The notes below the pieces were generated by a model. That model was given only the letters and a program-made list of their open reading frames with translations. It was not told the DNA's origin and did no database searches. Below, one piece after another: positions 33,674-41,635 of a stretch of DNA of 43,594 bases (positions are counted from its first letter, which is position 1; every line of letters starts with the position of its first letter). Position numbers and translations under genes: made by a program. Source of the DNA: Bacteroidales bacterium (GTDB lineage Bacteria > Bacteroidota > Bacteroidia > Bacteroidales > P3); NCBI GenBank assembly GCA_031272705.1, contig JAISTG010000018.1:1-43594 (forward strand), written 5' to 3'.

Positions 33674-34720
33674 TTAGCGTTTTTTAGGTTTAAAGCCCGA
33701 TTTGTTTAATATGTCAGCGGCTTCTTTGCTTATATCGTTAGGATTTGTTGTGGTAAAAAGGTCAGGAATTGAAATGTCGTTTTTCTTTACGTATTCCGAT
33801 ACAATGCGATACCCAATATATTCCGCTATTCGTGCAGGTGAGCCGTCCATTCCCTTACTTGATGGGGCATCATAAAGCATTCCGCGAAATTGCATACGGT
33901 CTTTGCTGTAAAGTAACTTCTGTTGAATGATATAACCCCAAATAGTACTTTCGTTTTTTTCGCACCACGCTAATTCCTCATTTGAATATCGTAACACTTC
34001 CTGCTCACTGCAATCCAATAAAATCTTTGTTGCGTAATCATATTTTCCCAATTCAATCATCAGAGAAAGCAAATCGGCATCGGGATTTTGCTGTGCTAAC
34101 GGTACATTAAGCGTTGTTACTTCACGCAAATAAGTTTTCATAACATCGGCAGCAAGAAAAGCCGAATCCAAAACCTTATTCAAATACTTGGGTACTTGAT
34201 TATAAAACTCCAAACCGCTCAATTCCTTCATTGAAAACCAGTCCAAAGCAATCACAACACAGGAATCATCGGCAAAAACCCTTCTTACATAGCCGTTTTG
34301 ATAATCCACAGGACCGGCAATCATCGTATAAATCTTTGGTAACGCCGTTTCGGGATAATCTTTTTGCAGTTCGGCAAATCCAAAATTAAGTTTCCGTTCC
34401 AACCAGTCAAGGTTTGCATATTTCTTATTCACTATTTCCCACGCCTTTTGCAGCACTTTATCATTCACAAATTCGGTAAGATATTGACCCTGTTCCTCTT
34501 TCGTCAAGTCTGAAGAGAGCAAATAACCATAGTCTTTCTTCAAAGAATCAAGGTAGAGAGCCATATCAGAATGTTGTTTTTCAAATAAGGCTTTGTCAAA
34601 ACGCCATATCTTCACGGTCAAAGGTTGTCCTGTTGCCTTGTCAATAAATTTCTCGTTTTTCTTGCAGCCAACGGCAAGCAGCAAAGCAAATAAAGTCAGT
34701 GTAAAAATCTTTTTATACAT
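33674..34720 (-). CDS. gldB: Gliding motility lipoprotein GldB
   Basis: The 348-aa protein has a lipobox (LLAVGC, C19) and matches the GldB family, with phrases such as VKIWRFDKALF, LPKIYTMIAGPVDYQNGYV and ESTIWGYIIQQKLLYSKD. GldB is needed for gliding in Flavobacterium and is present in many non-gliding Bacteroidota; its exact role is unclear. It leads a minus-strand operon and has its own promoter at 34747-34776. Its presence fits the T9SS-related genes elsewhere in the window. Confidence 0.88.
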   Translation of the reverse strand: MYKKIFTLTLFALLLAVGCKKNEKFIDKATGQPLTVKIWRFDKALFEKQHSDMALYLDSLKKDYGYLLSSDLTKEEQGQYLTEFVNDKVLQKAWEIVNKKYANLDWLERKLNFGFAELQKDYPETALPKIYTMIAGPVDYQNGYVRRVFADDSCVVIALDWFSMKELSGLEFYNQVPKYLNKVLDSAFLAADVMKTYLREVTTLNVPLAQQNPDADLLSLMIELGKYDYATKILLDCSEQEVLRYSNEELAWCEKNESTIWGYIIQQKLLYSKDRMQFRGMLYDAPSSKGMDGSPARIAEYIGYRIVSEYVKKNDISIPDLFTTTNPNDISKEAADILNKSGFKPKKR

Positions 34721-34746
34721 AATACAAATCTTGTTTTAAGAACCTG

Positions 34747-34776
34747 CAAAGGTATAAAATTTCAATAGAATATCAA
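34747..34776 (-). promoter_or_regulatory. Promoter of gldB
   Basis: On the minus strand TTG (34774-34776), exactly 19 nt, then TACCTTTG (34747-34754) followed by CAGG. It is 27 bp upstream of the gldB ATG. Confidence 0.75.
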
Positions 34777-34817
34777 TAAAAATTACAATTCCGTCATTTC
34801 CGTACCACAAATGCCTG

Positions 34818-35711
34818 TCAGCATCCGTTATCTTCACACTGCAAAGTGGTTATTTCAAATTCCAAAGTGCTGTGATGTATTTCCAAGTCATTGAGAATAT
34901 GTTTTATATCGTGCTTAATCTGTTCCATATTACTAAAATCCTCTACGCAAATATGAGCGGTAAGAGCCGTTTCGTTAGTGCTTAAAGCCCAGATATGTAT
35001 ATGATGTATGCCCTGTACGCCTTCAACTTTCATTAGCATACTGCTTACTTTGTCAATGCTAATATCTTTTGGTACGGCATCAAGAGAAAGTTTAATACTC
35101 TCTATCAACAAATTCCACGTTGAATAAAGGATAACCAACGCTATCACAAGCCCAATCAACGCATCTACAATGTACCATCCGCTAATCATAATGACAATTC
35201 CAGCCACCACAACGCCAATACTAACTAACGCATCAGCCGCAAGATGAAGGTATGCACCCTTTATATTCAGGTCTTTATTTTGATGACGAATGAAAAGCCA
35301 AGCAGTGAAGCTGTTGATTACTACTCCAATAGCAGCAACTATAACTACATTTAAGCCATTCAAAATCTGCGGTTCATATATCTTTCTTATGCTCTCGCTG
35401 ATGATAAATCCAACGGTTACGAGTAGTATTATAGCATTGACAAGCGACACAAGAACAGTAGTTTTTCTATATCCATAAGTATATTTCTTTGTAGGACGCA
35501 GTTGCGACATCTTTACAGCGAAAGCACTTAAAGCCAACGAAATGACATCTCCAAGATTGTGTCCCGCATCCGAAAGTAAGCCAACCGAATTATTAAGAAA
35601 ACCAAAGACAGCCTCAATCAACACAAAAGCAATGTTAAGAATTATTGCCCGGAAGAATGCTTTATTGACCTCCGGTTCAACGTGATGATGATGTGGATGT
35701 TCATTTCCCAT
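34818..35711 (-). CDS. Cation diffusion facilitator (zinc exporter type)
   Basis: The 297-aa inner-membrane antiporter has six membrane helices and a C-terminal cytoplasmic domain. The zinc-site motifs are SDAGHNLGD (helix 2) and HLAADALVSIG (helix 5). The N-terminus carries a His cluster (residues 5-10), typical of zinc-selective CzcD/ZitB proteins. The C-terminal domain includes HHIHIWALSTNE. A minus-strand TAATTTTG element lies just upstream of the ATG. Confidence 0.95.
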   Translation of the reverse strand: MGNEHPHHHHVEPEVNKAFFRAIILNIAFVLIEAVFGFLNNSVGLLSDAGHNLGDVISLALSAFAVKMSQLRPTKKYTYGYRKTTVLVSLVNAIILLVTVGFIISESIRKIYEPQILNGLNVVIVAAIGVVINSFTAWLFIRHQNKDLNIKGAYLHLAADALVSIGVVVAGIVIMISGWYIVDALIGLVIALVILYSTWNLLIESIKLSLDAVPKDISIDKVSSMLMKVEGVQGIHHIHIWALSTNETALTAHICVEDFSNMEQIKHDIKHILNDLEIHHSTLEFEITTLQCEDNGC

Positions 35712-35822
35712 AATTATAATTATTTTTTACGGCGGCAAAATTACATTTTTTTCCCGTAATAGCCTGTTTCAATTCATTAAAATTTTGCTTTAATTTTTTA
35801 TGCTCAAATTATATTGGTCTGT

Positions 35823-35981
35823 TCTTTGATTTGGTTCATCTGAAATCAAAGAATAATCCCCCGGAATCAAATAAGGTTGAGCGTTTCCCCGCAGGAAAAC
35901 ATCATTATCCTGCGGGGAAACGCTCAACCTTATTTAATTATAGAGGAACTAAATCAAGTTTTAGACAAATATAATTTGATT
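35823..35981. repeat. Inverted-repeat array with 21-bp flanks and 11-nt central words
   Basis: Words TCTTTGATT, AATCAAAGA and AATCAAATA start at 35823, 35844 and 35865 (21-bp steps). The register continues to TCCCCGCAGGA (35886) and, 22 bp later, TCCTGCGGGGA (35908). After a 23-bp step it resumes at 35931, 35952 and 35973 with 21-bp spacing. The centre is a perfect 27-bp hairpin (35870-35896 with 35908-35934, loop 11 nt). It lies between the divergent CDF and rnfD genes. The remaining gap (35982-36169) holds a TATCTTTGCAGCC promoter element at 36056-36068 for rnfD. Confidence 0.92.
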
Positions 35982-36169
35982 CTATAAATACACAACAAAA
36001 TAATACATGTTTTCAATGGAATTAGAGACAAATTTTTTGTTAATAAAAAAAGTATTATCTTTGCAGCCTCTTAAAAGATAAGTTTCATACAGGAAAACTA
36101 TCTTAAAATGTAAAGCAAGAAATAGATGTTTTGGTAAATTTAATGAATAAATAAAAAGAACGGAATTAA

Positions 36170-37126
36170 ATGAATACATTAGTAGTATCAGGGTCGCCGC
36201 ACATACAGAGCGAACAAACAACAAACAAAATAATGTGGTCGGTTGTCATTGCATTGATACCCGCATTTTTAACGGGAATTTACTTCTTCGGATTTTCTGC
36301 CTTATGGGTTACGCTTGTCAGTGTAGCGGCGTGTGTTGTTGTTGAATGGGCAATACAAAAGTATCTTATAAAGGGAAAACTTACGATTAATGACGGTTCT
36401 GCAGTAATAACGGGTATGCTTTTGGCATTTAACCTGCCTGCAAACGTGCCTTTATGGATTGTAATCATTGGTGCGATTGTAGCAATGGGCATAGGAAAGA
36501 TGTCTTTTGGCGGTTTGGGGAAAAATCCTTTTAATCCTGCTTTGGTAGGACGTGTTTTCCTTTTTCTGTCATTTCCAACCTTTGTAGCAATGTCGCAATG
36601 GGTTGAGCCGCATCCAATCTTTGATACGGCATTAGCCGATGCAGTTACCGGTCCAACGCCATTATCAATGATTAAACGCGGACAATCACCCGATATTTTA
36701 ATGCTGTTTTTAGGCAAAACAGGCGGTTCGTTTGGGGAAGTTTCGGCTTTGGCTATATTGATTGGCGGTATCTTTCTAATGTTTCGCAAAGTTATCACGT
36801 GGCATATCCCTGTTGCGTTTATAGGTACGGCGTTTATTTTTTCTGCAATACTGTATTGGATTGACCCTGTGCAGTATGCAAATCCTCTTATCCACATTCT
36901 TGCAGGTGGAATGATGTTAGGAGCGGTCTTTATGGCAACCGATATGGCTACTTCTCCGACAACGAAGGTAGGACAACTGATTTTCGGGGCTGGCTGTGGT
37001 ATATTGACAATACTTTTCCGTTCTTTTGGACCTATGCCGGAAGGAGTTTCATTTGCAATCCTTATTATGAATGCCGTAACTCCGCTTATAAACAAAGGTA
37101 TAAAACCAACCCGATTTGGGCATTAA
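36170..37126 (+). CDS. rnfD: RnfD subunit of the Rnf/Nqr electron transport complex
   Basis: The 318-aa integral membrane protein has about nine helices and matches RnfD/NqrB: SGSPHIQSEQTTNKIMW, LTINDGSAVITGMLLAFNLP, GGLGKNPFNPALVGRVFL. The covalent flavin site is probably T163 in AVTGPTPLS. RnfD works in the Na+- or H+-pumping ferredoxin:NAD oxidoreductase with RnfA, B, C, E and G. None of those is adjacent here, whereas most Bacteroidota keep rnfBCDGEA together. The gene looks intact. Confidence 0.92.
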   Translation: MNTLVVSGSPHIQSEQTTNKIMWSVVIALIPAFLTGIYFFGFSALWVTLVSVAACVVVEWAIQKYLIKGKLTINDGSAVITGMLLAFNLPANVPLWIVIIGAIVAMGIGKMSFGGLGKNPFNPALVGRVFLFLSFPTFVAMSQWVEPHPIFDTALADAVTGPTPLSMIKRGQSPDILMLFLGKTGGSFGEVSALAILIGGIFLMFRKVITWHIPVAFIGTAFIFSAILYWIDPVQYANPLIHILAGGMMLGAVFMATDMATSPTTKVGQLIFGAGCGILTILFRSFGPMPEGVSFAILIMNAVTPLINKGIKPTRFGH

Positions 37127-37215
37127 CCAGAAGACACTTCCTGTTCAAGAGCATTTCTTTTTAGGATAGCAGGAGAACAAACCAATAAGAAAAAAACATT
37201 TTTTTTAATTTTTGG

Positions 37216-37245
37216 TTGCTCATTGATAAAAAAAGTATAATTTTG
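37216..37245 (+). promoter_or_regulatory. Promoter of the MFS transporter gene
   Basis: TTG (37216-37218), exactly 19 nt, then TAATTTTG (37238-37245) and CAGCC. The ATG at 37288 is 42 bp downstream. Its presence argues against simple rnfD read-through. Confidence 0.75.
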
Positions 37246-37287
37246 CAGCCTTTAATTAACGTATTTTTTAATTTAATTTTTATCAAA

Positions 37288-38910
37288 ATGAATACAACAA
37301 CAAAGTTAATGAGAGATGTTCCCGCCATACGCTGGACGGCTCTTGTATTATTGGCATTTGCCATGTTCTGTTCGTATATCTTTATGGATATACTGTCTCC
37401 TATTAAAGACCTTATGCAATCCACACGAGGCTGGGATTCAACTGCATTTGGTACTATGCAGGGGTCGGAAACGTTCTTGAACGTCTTTATTTTCTTCCTC
37501 ATTTTTGCAGGTATCATCTTGGACAAAATGGGAGTTCGTTTTACTGCTATTCTATCGGGTACGGTGATGTTGATTGGTGCTGCAATCAAATGGTATTCCG
37601 TAAGTGAAACATTTAAGGGAACAGGTTTGGAAACTTGGTTTAACAACAACTTAAACTATATTCCGGGATTTCAAGAATTAGGTATTGCTCCATTTTACAA
37701 AGGAATGCCTGCCTCTGCAAAACTTGCATCCTGCGGTTTTATGATATTTGGCTGCGGTGTAGAAATGGCAGGAATAACGGTTTCAAGAGGTATTGTTAAA
37801 TGGTTTAAAGGAAGAGAAATGGCTTTGGCTATGGGTTCGGAGATGGCTCTTGCTCGTTTGGGCGTTGCTACCTGTATGATTTTCTCTCCAATGTTTGCAA
37901 AGGCAAATATCTTTGGAGGACCACATGTTTCCCATTCTGTTGCCTTTGGAGTTATTCTGTTGATGATTGCATTGATAATGTTCATTGTTTATTTCTTTAT
38001 GGACAAAAAACTTGACGCTCAAACAAGCGAAGCAGAAGAAAAAGATGAGCCATTCCGTCTAAAAGATTTGGGAGGCATTCTTTCCAGTTGGGGCTTCTGG
38101 CTTGTGGCGTTGTTATGCGTTCTTTACTATTCGGCAATTTTCCCTTTTCAAAAATATGCGGTTAATATGTTGCAGTGCAATCTTACCTTTACAGCACCGG
38201 AAGAAGGTTCGTTCTGGGCTGGTAACAGTGTAACAATCATTCAGTATGTAATAATGCTGGTCGTTGCTGCCGCTGCGTTTATTTCTAACTTTTCAAAAGG
38301 AGCAATGAAAACTATTTATTTGGTAATTTCTGTTACATTCTTAATAATCTTTTGCTACATGGGCTATATGCGTCAATCGGCTGAAACAATTTTTGCAGTG
38401 TTCCCATTATTAGCAGTTGGAATTACGCCAATACTTGGAAAATATGTAGATAATAAGGGAAAAGCAGCGTCAATGCTAATGATAGGTTCTTTGTTGTTAA
38501 TTGCCTGCCATTTGACCTTTGCATTCATCTTGCCAATGGCAAAAGGAAGTGAAATAGGTGGAGTTATGATTGCGTACATTACTATTTTAGTTTTGGGAGC
38601 ATCTTTTTCACTTGTTCCTGCTTCGCTTTGGCCTTCCGTTCCTAAGCTTGTGGATAGCAAAGTTATTGGTTCGGCTTATGCACTTATCTTTTGGATACAA
38701 AATATCGGCTTATGGTTGTTCCCATTGTTAATTGGAAAGATATTAGACAAAACAAATGTTGGAGTAACCGACCCTACAAAGTTAGATTATACTATTCCGT
38801 TATTGATGTTAGCATTACTTGGAGTTGCGGCATTGATACTTGGATTTGTGCTTAAAGCATGGGACAAGAAGAAAGGGCTTGGCTTAGAATTGCCAAACAT
38901 TCAAAAATAA
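37288..38910 (+). CDS. MFS transporter, substrate unknown
   Basis: The 540-aa inner-membrane protein has about twelve helices and an MFS-type signature after helix 2 (FAGIILDKMGVRF). A loop of about 60 residues follows that region (SVSETFKGTGLETWF...), and a charged central loop (MDKKLDAQTSEAEEKDEPF) separates the halves. It resembles Bacteroidales nitrate/oxalate-like MFS proteins only in overall layout. ATG 37288 is chosen because the promoter at 37216-37245 overlaps an upstream in-frame ATG. A terminator follows 20 bp after the stop. Confidence 0.87.
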   Translation: MNTTTKLMRDVPAIRWTALVLLAFAMFCSYIFMDILSPIKDLMQSTRGWDSTAFGTMQGSETFLNVFIFFLIFAGIILDKMGVRFTAILSGTVMLIGAAIKWYSVSETFKGTGLETWFNNNLNYIPGFQELGIAPFYKGMPASAKLASCGFMIFGCGVEMAGITVSRGIVKWFKGREMALAMGSEMALARLGVATCMIFSPMFAKANIFGGPHVSHSVAFGVILLMIALIMFIVYFFMDKKLDAQTSEAEEKDEPFRLKDLGGILSSWGFWLVALLCVLYYSAIFPFQKYAVNMLQCNLTFTAPEEGSFWAGNSVTIIQYVIMLVVAAAAFISNFSKGAMKTIYLVISVTFLIIFCYMGYMRQSAETIFAVFPLLAVGITPILGKYVDNKGKAASMLMIGSLLLIACHLTFAFILPMAKGSEIGGVMIAYITILVLGASFSLVPASLWPSVPKLVDSKVIGSAYALIFWIQNIGLWLFPLLIGKILDKTNVGVTDPTKLDYTIPLLMLALLGVAALILGFVLKAWDKKKGLGLELPNIQK

Positions 38911-38930
38911 TAATATCTCATTATAAAACA

Positions 38931-38966
38931 AAAGGCTTTGGATATTTTGTCCAAAGCCTTTTTGTT
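38931..38966. terminator. Bidirectional terminator between MFS and XRE genes
   Basis: AAAGGCTTTGG (38931-38941) and CCAAAGCCTTT (38951-38961) form a perfect 11-bp stem with a 9-nt loop, with A- and T-rich sides. The two genes converge on it. Confidence 0.92.
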
Positions 38967-38968
38967 AG

Positions 38969-39175
38969 TTATTTCCAGTCTTTGTCTTCAAGTTCAAAAA
39001 CTTCATTAACCGATTTGCCGAAGATGTGAGCAATCTTCATCACCACCAAAGCAGAGGGAACATATTTTTCTAACTCAATGGCGTTGATTGTCTGCCGACT
39101 TACTCCCACTTTTTCAGCAAGTTCCTGTTGCGAAATGTTTAATACAGCCCGCTCTATTCTTATTCTGTTTTTCAT
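38969..39175 (-). CDS. Small XRE-family transcriptional regulator
   Basis: The 68-aa protein is a single helix-turn-helix of the Cro/C1 type (LNISQQELAEKVGVSRQTIN, then SALVVMKIAHIFGKSVNEVF), like YozG-family regulators. It has no ligand domain. It starts 21 bp after the stop of a membrane protein gene, a common pairing in which the regulator controls its partner operon. Confidence 0.92.
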   Translation of the reverse strand: MKNRIRIERAVLNISQQELAEKVGVSRQTINAIELEKYVPSALVVMKIAHIFGKSVNEVFELEDKDWK

Positions 39176-39196
39176 TTTTCAAAATAGATTAAGCCG

Positions 39197-39736
39197 TTAA
39201 ACACAATGACAATCATCACACTGACACTTCGTTTCCTCGTCTTTGCATTTGCACACCTGACGTTTAAGTCTCCACAACTCATAATTAAACTTGCAGAGGA
39301 AGAGAAGCAGAAACATATCTATGTCATAAAGAATAACATAGATGTAAGGCAAACCATAGATAAACAAAGTGAGCAGAATGAAAATTGAATAGCCCACAAG
39401 CATTGACCAAACCAACGACTGCTCTCGGATTTTACCGATGTATTCGTCCTCATCTTTCCTTCGTGCAAAGGAAATGAAGCAAACGCCAACTATTAACAAC
39501 ACTTGAAAAAGCGTTGCATTGAAAGTGGTTTTTGCCATAGTGAAAAGGAATGTTCCGTCTTCATTTTCACTGCCCAAACCCAGCACTCCATTATCGGAAA
39601 TAAAGGCAGGCATCTTCAAATCAAAGTCCCAATCCACTCCAAAGATAATTTGGATTAACATCCACGCCAAAACAGGCAACGTAATTATCCAACCGATTTT
39701 CTGAAAATAAGTTGGAAACAAATAAGATCTTTTCAT
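39197..39736 (-). CDS. Four-TM membrane protein with Cys-rich tail
   Basis: The 179-aa protein has hydrophobic segments at about residues 14-32, 65-85, 105-125 and 127-145. The C-terminus is strikingly Cys-rich (CKCKDEETKCQCDDCHCV; seven Cys in the last 18 residues), suggesting metal or redox binding on the cytoplasmic side. ATG 39736 is preferred over an upstream one because TTG-N20-TACTTTTGCAGCC (minus strand, about 39768-39798) sits just ahead. It is followed by the XRE regulator. Function unknown. Confidence 0.8.
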   Translation of the reverse strand: MKRSYLFPTYFQKIGWIITLPVLAWMLIQIIFGVDWDFDLKMPAFISDNGVLGLGSENEDGTFLFTMAKTTFNATLFQVLLIVGVCFISFARRKDEDEYIGKIREQSLVWSMLVGYSIFILLTLFIYGLPYIYVILYDIDMFLLLFLCKFNYELWRLKRQVCKCKDEETKCQCDDCHCV

Positions 39737-39895
39737 ACGAATTAAAAAATTAAATATTAACGGCTGCAAAAGTACAATTATTTTTCCAAATAGACAAATA
39801 AATTTTACATTATGACAAAACAATTTTTCATAATGTCGTTTTTACTTACTGAAACAAAGGAATATAAAGCATTAAATTTTATTTCAATTTTCTGA

Positions 39896-39946
39896 AACTT
39901 GATTACGGAAAATTAGAATCAAATTATAGAATGCCGGAATTTGATT
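39896..39946. repeat. Phased 21-bp palindromic-word array (3 units)
   Basis: AACTTGATT (39896), AATCAAATT (39917) and AATTTGATT (39938) are in exact 21-bp steps with linkers ACGGAAAATTAG and ATAGAATGCCGG. The array lies between the promoter of the membrane protein gene and the terminator of the OmpA-family gene, in a 304-bp gap that otherwise shows no gene. Confidence 0.85.
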
Positions 39947-39984
39947 CTAATTTTTGTCTATTAAGTTTTAGCCTGATGTATTGA

Positions 39985-40020
39985 ATAAAAAAACGCCGCT
40001 CTCATTACAAGAAGCGGCGC
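39985..40020 (-). terminator. Terminator of the OmpA-family gene
   Basis: On the minus strand GCGCCGCTTC, a loop, then GAGCGGCGTTTTTTT. The stem GCCGCT/AGCGGC with an adjacent mismatch is followed by a T-run. It is about 20 bp beyond the stop. Confidence 0.85.
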
Positions 40021-40040
40021 GTATTATAAACAATTAAAAC

Positions 40041-41216
40041 TTATTTTTCCTGTAAGATAATAACACAACGGTTAATAGAACCATTTCCAAGAGGTTGAAC
40101 GGTGTCTCCTTTGTAAGCGGTCTTTAATCTTCCTTCGTCAATACCTGCTTTCACGAGTGCTTTTTTCACTGTTTCAGCACGCTTTTTGCTTAGTTCCATA
40201 TTGGATTTTGAATCTCCTGTTTCCTTGTCCGCATAACCGGTAATAATGTATTTGGTATTGTTATCGGTCTTTTTCAAAAGTTCAACTATTGTATTGATGT
40301 TTGTTTTTGCTTCGTCGGTTAGAGTTCCCTCATTGCCATTAAAGAATATGGTGAAAGACACTTGTTCATTTATTGGAACGGTAGTTGGTTTGCTTTCATC
40401 TTTTGCTGCATTTCGTGCATTGTTTAACTCTTTTTGGAGTTGGTTGTTCTTGTCGCTAACGTCTTGAAGGGCTTTTTTGTAATTGTTATTGTCCTTTTCA
40501 AGGTCGCTTACGCGTTTTGCACAATTGTCATCCTGCTTACATTGAGGTAATGGTTGCCAATTGCGAGTAGGCAACTTGTAAGTAACTCCGACATAGGCTG
40601 CAATGCTTGTTGCAAACCTTGACCAGCCACCATTTGCTAACGAATGTGCGTTGTCTGTTTGGTCAAAATTAGATTTGGTAAGCATAGATTGCAATTCCAA
40701 ATCTAAATTCCAAGCATCACACAACCTGAATCTGTTTTGCAAACCAAGGGTCAAAGCATATTCAGAGTTGTCTTTGTCAAAGTTTATTGCATAACCCATA
40801 CCCGTTGTTACAACTGCGTTATACAGACGATCAACTTTGTAGCCGCAGATCCAGTTTGTTAAGTTCCATAATTGGTCGTAATGCACAAACATAAACTTGA
40901 ATCTGTTGTACTGTCCATCCACATCAATAGCGGCAGCCACAGGTCCCTGGAAATTGATGCGTGCTCCAACGATTGGATTAAACCATTTGTTTACAGAAAG
41001 ACTAAATGACAACTTTGCCAAATTTTCAAAGTCAGGATTGCCAAATTTATTGTCAAACTTTAAAAAAACGTTTGCTCCAACTCCTGCTGAAATTTCCCAA
41101 TTACTCCAAAAACCATTAGGAGTATAGTTTTTCCAACGTATTTTCTGTGTTTCATTTTGGGCATTGAGAGATGCTGCAAAAACCAATGCCATACTGATAA
41201 TAAGAATTCTTTTCAT
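40041..41216 (-). CDS. OmpA-family outer-membrane protein (Omp40/41-like)
   Basis: The 391-aa protein has a signal peptide (ends SLNAQ), an N-terminal eight-stranded barrel region (about residues 35-215), a Cys-containing linker and coiled coil (CKQDDNCAKRVSDLEKDNNN onward to about 275), and a C-terminal OmpA-like peptidoglycan-binding domain (ITGYADKETGDSKSNMELSK, KKRAETVKKAL). This layout matches the Porphyromonas Omp40/Omp41 pair, which tether outer membrane to peptidoglycan. Only one copy is present here. A minus-strand TATCTTTGCAGCC element lies at 41250-41262. Confidence 0.93.
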   Translation of the reverse strand: MKRILIISMALVFAASLNAQNETQKIRWKNYTPNGFWSNWEISAGVGANVFLKFDNKFGNPDFENLAKLSFSLSVNKWFNPIVGARINFQGPVAAAIDVDGQYNRFKFMFVHYDQLWNLTNWICGYKVDRLYNAVVTTGMGYAINFDKDNSEYALTLGLQNRFRLCDAWNLDLELQSMLTKSNFDQTDNAHSLANGGWSRFATSIAAYVGVTYKLPTRNWQPLPQCKQDDNCAKRVSDLEKDNNNYKKALQDVSDKNNQLQKELNNARNAAKDESKPTTVPINEQVSFTIFFNGNEGTLTDEAKTNINTIVELLKKTDNNTKYIITGYADKETGDSKSNMELSKKRAETVKKALVKAGIDEGRLKTAYKGDTVQPLGNGSINRCVIILQEK

Positions 41217-41635
41217 AATAACTGAATGTTAAATTTACTATTTTATTAAGGCTGCAAAGATATAAAAAAAATTTAATATGAATACAAAATCGCAAAAAAA
41301 TAAATTTTAATGCAGTTTATAGCAAATTATTTTTACTTGAAATTTCATTCTATTTTCATGAAACTTAATTGCAGAATTGTAGGTTCAATGGACAATAGTG
41401 AGGCTGCTACTTTTCATAAACTCTTGCGAAATAACCATTTCATATTCTGCTTAATACTAAAATATGCACTTTGCACACGTTTATGAACTTAATAAGTTTT
41501 ACCTTTATCTGTCTTACTTCGTTCGTTTATGAATGTTTGCCGCTAATTATACTATTGATTAAAAGAAATACCAAACTCGCAAACCAAAGGCGACAACAAT
41601 GATTTTTTAGGTGTTCTTTGAAATAACATAAAATT
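41217..41635. other. 419-bp intergenic region without a gene
   Basis: The left end holds the OmpA-family promoter. Near 41358-41388 the sequence TGAAACTTAATTGCAGAATTGTAG looks like a worn unit of the phased family, but it has no partner word at 21 bp on either side. I see no credible ORF, RNA or terminator in the rest. Confidence 0.5.

Noticed and set aside
36280..37095. Long open frame antisense to rnfD (271 codons)
   Set aside because: Its translation has no family resemblance and it mirrors the codon use of a convincing membrane protein on the other strand.
41358..41388. Another phased array
   Set aside because: Only one worn word is visible, with no partner at 21 bp on either side.
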